Shown: piece by piece, positions 23,901 to 32,900 of the stretch
Numbering within the stretch: position 1 is the stretch's first letter
How the letters are laid out: the number at the start of each line of letters is the position of its first letter
NCBI GenBank assembly: GCA_903813345.2
Contig: CAIIXF020000010.1
Coordinates: forward strand, 5,015,169-5,079,168
Source: Owenia fusiformis
Taxonomy: Eukaryota; Annelida; Polychaeta; Sabellida; Oweniidae
Direction: 5' to 3'
Length of the DNA stretch: 64,000 nucleotides
Translations under genes and position numbers: made by a program
The notes under the pieces: generated by a model
What the model saw: only the letters and a program-made list of their open reading frames with translations
What the model was told of the DNA's origin: nothing
Databases searched by the model: none

Positions 23901-26900
23901 CGTATACACAAACTTGTACTTGTACAAGTCAGGTGTAGCAGTGGGGAGGAACTCTGGAAACGAAGATAGAGTGCTTCATCCTTCAAATCACAACAAAATA
24001 TTTGGCAAGTATAGTAGTTCGAGAGTTCAGGTTTCAAAATAAGATTACAATTTAGAAATTAATTCTGCCATTGCTGGTATAATCTATAATCTATTCCCTC
24101 GATTAGGAAACGAGGAAGGTTTTTCCAATAATATGTACTTTCCTGGTTTCTTTGAGAAACCCCCCTCATCAGTGGTGTTAAAGTCATTCAAAAGTTAAAA
24201 TTGCAGTAAAAGTTTGGCTAAAAACACAAATTAATACAAACAAAAAGTCCTCATTGTAATTGCATCTGCTTTCTGTCTTGCAAGGCATGTTGTTCTGATT
24301 TGACTGATACCCATTATCTCTGTTCATTTTAGGTTGCATTGTTTTAATATGAATTGCTTCCTTAACCCTACGTTTAAGATCATGACTCTCATTATCAATG
24401 ATTTTTACATAAATTGTATACATGCTGTTATATTTTGAAAGCACACACTTTTAGAAGCACACACTTGTCCCACACCACTTTGGTGGGGTCACCTGGTAGA
24501 GTTATACAATGTTGAAAGACCCGAAATAACAATGAAACCAGGCACATTGCTGATGATGGGACAAGTGCATACAGTAACACCAAAGTATGTTTGTCAAAAG
24601 TCGTATATCTGAGAAATCAGTGACTACCAAGAAAGGTTGGATGACAACTGGGAATAGACCAGCGACATCTGGATAGTCAGAAGACAGTTGGAAAGACAAC
24701 AACCGGGGCAAATTGGGTCAGCAGCCCGAAATGCAGCTTCTGTGAAGAAGCAACCCACACATCAAGCTACGTCACAACTTAAAGAAAAACACCCTCAAGA
24801 TTGCCCGAGAGGGGGGGAGGATGAGCAATCTACACAAACAGAAGGAATACAGAATATCGACTTAGCACGCCCAAGGACAAGGACATTGAACAGAGGCAGA
24901 ATATGCAGTTGCGGCAAAGAATGCAAAAACGACAGAGGACTTAAAATTCACCAAGGCAAGTCGCGGTGCCAGTCTCAGTCGGAGATGGAACAGCGCTCAG
25001 GGACACCTGATAAGACGAAGGAGGGGCCAGGCCAGGACAAAAACCACAGTGCCAGGAACGTCCAAGTTCCAAAGACGAATGAGACTGCCAAAGCTAAAGA
25101 AGAGAGACTCCAGAGGATTAAATGGCCTAATGCCACAAAGAAAGAGGAATGGAGTAATCTGGATGAAGACTTAGAATCAATTTTGGAGTCTTCTCTAAGT
25201 GGACCAGTTGAAAAGAAGATACAAGCCATGACAACCATCATATACTCAATTGCATCAGACAGATTTGGAGTCGAAGAAAAATGCCATTTAAAATCACAAA
25301 CTGTTAACATTAGTAGAAGACAGAAGGATATTAAAGAGGTGAGAAAGCAACTAAGAGATCTGAAGAAAAGGTACAAACATGCTGGACCTGTAGAGAGAAA
25401 CGCACTTAGCGAACTGAGAGATATAGCCAGATGTAAACTCAAAACATTAAGAAGAGCAGAATATCACAGGAGACGCAGAAGAGAACGCTCGAAGAGAAGA
25501 GCATCTTTTACAAAGGACCCTTTTGGATTTGTCAAGGAACTACTAGGCCAGAAGAAGAATGGTACCCTTAGAAGCTCTAAAGAAGAAGTAGAAAACCACT
25601 TAACCATGACCCATAAGGATATCAGGAGAAACGAGGAATTAGGGGAGTGTGACTTGATACTAGAATACCCACCCCCAACTAAGGAATTTAATCTGAAGGA
25701 GCCAACTTTCAAAGAAATTAAAGATATCGTGTATCATGCTAGGGCCTCATCTGCTCCAGGGCCAAGTGGAATACCATATAAGATATACAAGCGATGTCCA
25801 AAGTTATTAACACGATTATGGAAGTTGTTGAAAGCAGTTTGGAGGAAAGGCTATACAGCCCCACAATGGAAAACAGCAGAAGGATGTTTTATTCCCAAGG
25901 AAGATGAATCGGAAGCTGTAGGTCAATTTAGGACCATTTCTCTTCTCAGTGTGGAGGGAAAAATATTCATGGCCGTTGTGGCCAGACGTATGACTTCGTT
26001 TCTGATAGAAAATGAATACCTTGATCTATCAGTACAAAAAGGAGGAATCCCAGGAATGTCTGGATGTATAGAGCACACAGCTATGGTGACACAACTTATC
26101 AAGGAGTCAAGAGAAAGTAAAGGTGACTTAACAGTGCTGTGGTTGGACCTAGCAAATGCTTATGGTTCCTTACCCCACAAGTTAGTAGAGTTCACAATGA
26201 TGAGTTACTACATTCCAAAGAAGATACAGAAGATGATCTTAGATTATTATGACAACTTCAAGATGAGATTTTCTACAAAGCAGTTTACTACAAATTGGAT
26301 CAAGTTAGAAGTAGGAATAGTGACTGGGTGTACACTTTCTGTTATATTGTTTGCAGCAGCAATGAACCTACTGGCAAAATCAGCAGAACAGGAATGCAGA
26401 GGGCCAACAACAAGCTCTGGTACTAGACAGCCACCCATCAGAGCATTCATGGATGACTTAACAGTAACAACCAGGGGAGTCATGGGAGCAAGATGGATAC
26501 TCAAAGGACTAGAAAAGATTATCAAGTGGGGCAGGATGAAATTCAAGCCAGTGAAATCACGCAGCCTAGTACTGAAGAAAGGGAAGGTAGATGGAAAATT
26601 CAAGTTCAACATAGATGGACAGGATATACCAACAGTTACAGAAAAACCAGTGAAAAGCTTAGGGAAAGTGTTTGATGCATCACTTTCAGACAGGAAGAGC
26701 ATAAGGGAAATGGAGGACCAATTAGATACCTGGTTCAAACTGGTAGATAAATCAGGGCTACCTGGAAAATACAAGGCATGGATATACCAGCATGGAATAC
26801 TACCTCGAATATTATGGCCACTTCTCGTGTATGCAGTGCCAATGACAACAGTGGAGATGTTAGAGAGGAAAACAAACAAATACCTACGGAAGTGGTTCGG

Positions 26901-29900
26901 AGTACCAAAAAGCTTCAGCAGCTCAGGATTTTATGGAGAATCAAACATGCTTCACCTACCGATCAAATCAATGACAGAAGAATACAAGGTAACCAAAGTC
27001 AGGAAGATTGTGATGATAAGGAATGCCAAAGACACCAAGATTTCAAAGAGCAGCACCCATGAGAAAACAGGAAGGAAGTGGAATGCTGAAGAGGAGCTAA
27101 CAAGAGCAGAGGACAGGCTCAAGCAAAAAGTTTTAGTAGGGCGGGTAGCCAAAGGAAGACAGGGCTTAGGATTTGGCTCAAAACCACTATGGAATGAAGC
27201 AACAGACCGTGAAAAGAGAGATCTGATCCAGCTAGAAGTAAGAGAGAGCCTCGAGGAAGACCGAAGAGTTAAGGCTATTGAGATGAAGAAACAAGGTAAA
27301 TGGATGAAATGGGAAGGCGTTAGAGAAAGGAAACTAACTTGGAATGATTTATGGAAGGAGCAGCCACAAACTATTAGTTTTCTGCTTAAAGCAACATATG
27401 ACGTCTTACCTACACCATCCAATCTAGTCACTATGGGGCTAGCAGAGACAGCAGAGTGCCCATTATGCGGGGCAGTATCAAACCTAAAACACATCATGTC
27501 AGCCTGTAGGAAAGGATTAGCAGATGGAAGGTTCAGGTGGAGACATGACCAAGTCCTGAAGGAGTTAGCACAGGTCATTGAGACAGAGAGGAGGAAAAAA
27601 CACAAGAAACTAGGAACCCAATATATCAACTTCATCAAAGCAGGAGAAGGCATAACAAAGGAAGTAAGGAAACCTACTGGAATTCTACACACAGCAAATG
27701 ACTGGACCCTCATGGTGGACCTAGAGAAACAGCTAAAATTCCCGGAGGAAGTAGTGGAAACCTCACTAAGGCCAGACATAGTGTTGTGGTCAAAATCATC
27801 AAAGCATATAGTGCTAATAGAACTAACAGTGCCATGGGAGGAAAACATACAGGAAGCTCAAGAAAGGAAGCGAGAAAAATATGCAGAATTAGTGGAGCAG
27901 TGTAGGAACAAGGGATATACAGCCAGATGTGAACCAGTAGAGGTTGGCTGTCGAGGGTTTGCAGGACAATCCCTCTGGAGAACATTAGGACTATTAGGAA
28001 TAAATGGCAATACAAGGAAGCAAGCAATTGGAAGTATTACAAGAATAGCAGAGAAAGCATCAAAATGGCTCTGGATCAAAAGAGCAGATGACTGGAAAAC
28101 AATTAAACATTACTAATAGAAGTATTTAGCTTGAGAAGCACACACTTGTCCCACACCACTTTGGTGGGGTCACCTGGTAGAGTTATACAATGTTGAAAGA
28201 CCCGAAATAACAATGAAACCAGGCACATTGCTGATGATGGGACAAGTGCATACAGTAACACCAAAGTATGTTTGTCAAAAGTGAAAAAGACTAAGGGATA
28301 TTAGTCGAAAGTCTCAATAAATTAAAAATATTCTCTGAAGTAAAGAATTTGACTTGTTTCTGATATAATTCCATTGCTTCTATTGACCTAAGAAGGGATC
28401 GATGTTTTATCGCGATGTAAATATAGGCTAGCGAGATTGTAATATAAAGGACAACTGAAATAGATTTTCTCAACTTGCAGCTACAAAAATGCGGTTTTCT
28501 CCATTGTAAGCCCAACGTAGCGTTCTTGCGATAGCCATTATAAAATAAATGTTAGATAACTGCTAACGGTCATAGATAACGAAATAAAACTAACTGATCA
28601 ATTAAATTGGCCCCCACGTGATTAGTAACGTCATATACAAAATATAGCTTTGGTTTATTGGTTCCTTAGTAATCACAACGTCACGGCAACCATAAGATTG
28701 TTGTGTAAACAAATAACAAAACATTTTGGCATTATGACGTCATGATCTAATGGACCAAAACGGGCCACGTGGGGGCCAGTGAGAGATCACGTGGGGGCCA
28801 ATAACGTCACAACCAATTCGAATATTGCTTATTAATTTTCACACTACTGATGAGAAAACATGTCCAAATACATTTATCAAAAAATCATATTGATTCCTTT
28901 AGGTTAAAAATACCATGATTTCATATCTGCTTTAAGAGTTTCAACAACCTTGTAATACTGTAAGTTGAAATTGTATTATGACTGTACATCTTAACGTTGT
29001 TTAACCTTAAATAAAAAGTATACACAAAAAACTATTTCAGGTAGCAACTCCCTCCGGAGGTGTAAGAACAGAAGATATGCGGGTGCAAGTCGGTGATGGG
29101 GCGTGTGAGGTACAACTGCTCACTGCAACAGAGTTGTTATGTAAGCTACCGGATGAAGAACCCGGGTATGGGGAGCTTGAAGCAGGACCTGACTTATCGC
29201 TATTTGCACTGGTAATGAACATAATAAAATCGTATCCTTGTGCCCTGCCCATATTTGCAATTAGTTGGTAATGTCTCAGTCACATTTTCAAAAGAAACTT
29301 GCATTTTTCAAAAAGATGAACGTTTTTTCTCATCCTATGCCGAAAGAGCCTGCAGAAAAGTACGTTAGTTAAAACGGCACCACCGGTCATCAAAATCTTG
29401 TTGTTTTTAGCCAGTCTTCGGTCTTCATTTGAATCCATATATACGTAGTTGACACTGATATCCACGCCGAGTGTTTTCTGCATTCTCATTTACATAGGAT
29501 GTTTTTTACATTAAAGGCACAAGTAGGGGAAATTGGAAAACAGTATACGGTTGGCCACGTCAGGTATGTCCCGATGACTTTAATTGTGTCGTCAGCAATC
29601 ACAGTTTTTGTTGTATTCATCGCGGCCACAATAATCCTTGTTAAAGTATGCCAGCTACGGCGACGTAAGTCCAGACAGAATGGGTTTATAGATATGGTAA
29701 TTCTTGGAGAAAACGGGGAATATGGTAGGTACACAACAAAATTAAACTTAGTTTATCTTACAATCTAGAAGTGATTAACACTTAAAATCCTTTAACAAGT
29801 GTCCCAATATATCCGTTTTGTAGATTATATCTAATATGTCACGAAATTTGAATTCCCTGCCATTTCGTTATAGTTCAGATGAAACCGTTGCTTGCAGAAT

Positions 29901-32900
29901 TTATCGCGGAATTCTGGATTTCATGCAGTATTTGGCCCAGAATTCGTCTTTTTCATGCAGAATTTCTGCATAGAATTTGCATTTTTCACGCAGAAAACTA
30001 GGATGTGTGCTAAATGAAAGCTTTTAGAGAATCTTATGTTTCATTTTAGAGGACACGCGTATTAAATTGTCTGCCCTGGATGAAGTTTTGATAAATATTC
30101 TTGGAGACAGAAAACTAGAATTTAGAGACATCGTGATCGAAGAGGTTCTTGGACAAGGTAACTATATATCTGTTGTTTCACTAAATCTTTGTGATTTAAC
30201 ACACTGACTGTACCAATAACACGAGGTCGCTCAGGGTATGGTCAACGAGAGGGTAACAAACTTCTGATTTTGTGAGCACGAGAATGCAGAAAATATAATT
30301 CAATATGAATTTTTTACAGTACACACTCAGAATTAACTATGATAATCACCATCGATTTCCAGGGTCTCAGATGTTTTCCCAAAAATGTGGATACAAAATA
30401 TAAAGAAACTAATTCAAACCTTCGTGGATTAATGAATTATCAAATGAATAGTATCTATTTCAATACATTCCATCACACTCATGTGGTTCAGAGGTCATAA
30501 CAACATTCATAATTAGTAAGACCTGTTTTGATAAAGACTCTGCCAAAATGTGTTAAATTATGATAATGATATCAAATGATTATTAGCACAGTTTTCAATT
30601 AAATTACATATAAAATACAAAGTCTCCTCGAGAGGTATAAAACTGACAGATTATTTTCTCAAAATATATTCGTTTATGATTTTCTGCAGGTCACTTTGGC
30701 ATTGTCTATAAAGGAACCGTAAACCGACAAGACGTGGCAATAAAGACTATAAAAAGGTCAAATTGCTCTGAGAATGATCTCTCAGATTTCATGAAGGAGG
30801 CTTTGGTTATGAAGGATTTCGAGCATCCCAATGTTCTGAACCTTATTGGAGTGGCCCTGGACAATGATATCCCGTATGTCATACTCCCCCATATGGCTAA
30901 CAAAGATTTAAAATCGTATGTGCAGAATGAAAAACATGTAAGTCTTCTTTCTCCGAGGTCATTGAAATAGTCAAGGTCGCCAAAAGCTGAGACCATCAAA
31001 AGCGTTCATATTTTTCCGAAATAACCCTGATATTTAATCAATGCATGGATTTTGATAAGATTTTCAGGGGGTTGCAGAAATAACTTATACTAGGCGAGTA
31101 GAAATAATCTTCATTTAGTCATTAACAATTCAAAATTCAGTCAAAGCGATATCACATTAGAAATCTACACGTAAAATTACGTGCAGAAAACTTGAATTTT
31201 TTTTTTTGAAATATGACTTCGAGGTCGGGGAGATTCCCCATAAACCCCCCAAAACACAAAAAGTGAAATGTATTTTCTTATAGATTGGACAGATAATATT
31301 TTCTTTTACTGGACATATTACTTGACATTTTCATAAAACTATCAGATACATGAGGGTAAAATGAACCACAAAAACTGATGAATATTCAAATATAAGTCAA
31401 CTTTCTAATACCCTGCCATGTTATTTACCCGAAATTAGCCACCTGGTTGTGAAAATGGGAACTATATACTCGGATCTGGGTTATTGTTTCTGAAACGGGT
31501 AAAAAATCATCAGCGCCTTCTGCACAAAATATTTTAACAGACACTGGGGTCTATTTGAAAATATACAGTTTCAGGATGATATTCGAAGCAGCAAATACAA
31601 TGAGTAAGATGAAGAAAAACTTATTCACACGCGTGATTCAGCAACAAGTAAAAACGAAACACAGGAAAATATCTGCCTGTAGAGAGAAAACTTTTCCGAG
31701 AACAATCCCTGACTGACTGTATAATCTGCAAATCTGACGTTATCATTTGAGGCATGGCCAATATCTGCGAAAGTTGTTGCTTTAAATATTATCTTTACCA
31801 GTTTACGGCTATACATTTTCAATTAAACCCCTAATGTATGTTAACCTTTCTTAATCAGAAATCACTATCCCATTTTAGGATCAATTTGCACAAGTGATTT
31901 CAGCATTCCCTGTGAAAGTCTTATTGGAATCCATGCATTTCTAAAAAGTTAAATTGAATAATAGACTTTTTCGCCCTCCCTGTATAATATAAATCATTTA
32001 GGTGAATTACTTAAAATAATTGAAAAAGAATACAACTTGACAAAAATATCAAGTTCTTTTATTTTCTAGGTATTTACCATCGGGCATGTGTTAAATTTCT
32101 GTCTTCAAGTAGCCAGTGGGATGGAATATCTTGCCTGTAAAAGATTTGTACACAGAGATTTAGCAGCCAGAAATTGTATGTGAGTTATTTCTCTCCAATT
32201 TGTGAGTAGGCTATAGTAATACTGCCTTTTTAGAAACGATACAATTTTAGATTTTCTTGTATTAAAATGAATAAAACATAAGAGAAATGGAACGCGTATA
32301 ACTACGCATTAATATGCATAACTTACGGTGTATGACAGGGTTCATCCGGGTTCAGTGACTTTCCTCTACAATAATTCACTGCCATAAATGGTCATTGATC
32401 ATACAAATCATTTGCCTATTTTGATTTGATTTGGTTCTGTATGAGTTTAATGCTCTTCAAACTGGAGTCGATACCCTTTCTGAAATGTTCACCCAACTCA
32501 TACCACAGATGAAATGTAAACACAAATTGCTCGTGCTGATTCAATGTTATAAAATTGCCGCTAATGTTGCTAAAATGGCAAATATATAATATCTCGTACC
32601 CTAAATATCGATAATATGTATTACTGTAATAATACGAAAATTTAAAAACAATGATTTTAGGGTAGCATCTGACTTGACTGTGAAGATAGCTGATTTTGGT
32701 CTGTCGAGGGATATCTACTCTGATACCTACTATATGGACAACACCCTATCTCGGCCCATACCAGTCCGATGGATGGCTCCTGAGAGTCTGAAGGATGGCA
32801 AATACAGTAACATGTCTGATATGGTAATATACATATACATGTAGTAAACATGTTAAATAAGTCTAAAGCACATGTCTGGAATGGTAATATACATATTGGA

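Larger units (their letters stand above)
24453..28282 (+). mobile_element. Full-length R2/Hero-like non-LTR retrotransposon bounded by 149-bp direct repeats
   Basis: The unit is [149-bp repeat][86 bp leader to the ORF][ORF][17 bp][149-bp repeat]. The two repeats (24453-24601 and 28134-28282) are identical. The element lies in the large intron of the receptor kinase in the same orientation. An intact ORF and identical repeats suggest a young insertion. Whether the repeats belong to the element or are an unusually long target-site duplication is not settled by this one copy. Confidence 0.88.

Noticed and set aside
24502-24530. tRNA-like internal promoter in the 149-bp repeat (CCTGGTAGAG)
   Set aside because: No matching B box at the right distance and no cloverleaf can be drawn.
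24470-24580. Hammerhead ribozyme in the LINE terminal repeat (CTGATGA and CGAAA words present)
   Set aside because: The CTGATGA is not followed by a hairpin and GAAA in hammerhead order, and the CGAAAT is not preceded by CTGATGA across its stem. The pseudoknot reading fits better.
24975-28079. Several minus-strand frames of 70-300 codons opposite the LINE ORF
   Set aside because: Shadows of the reverse transcriptase frame; no independent domain.
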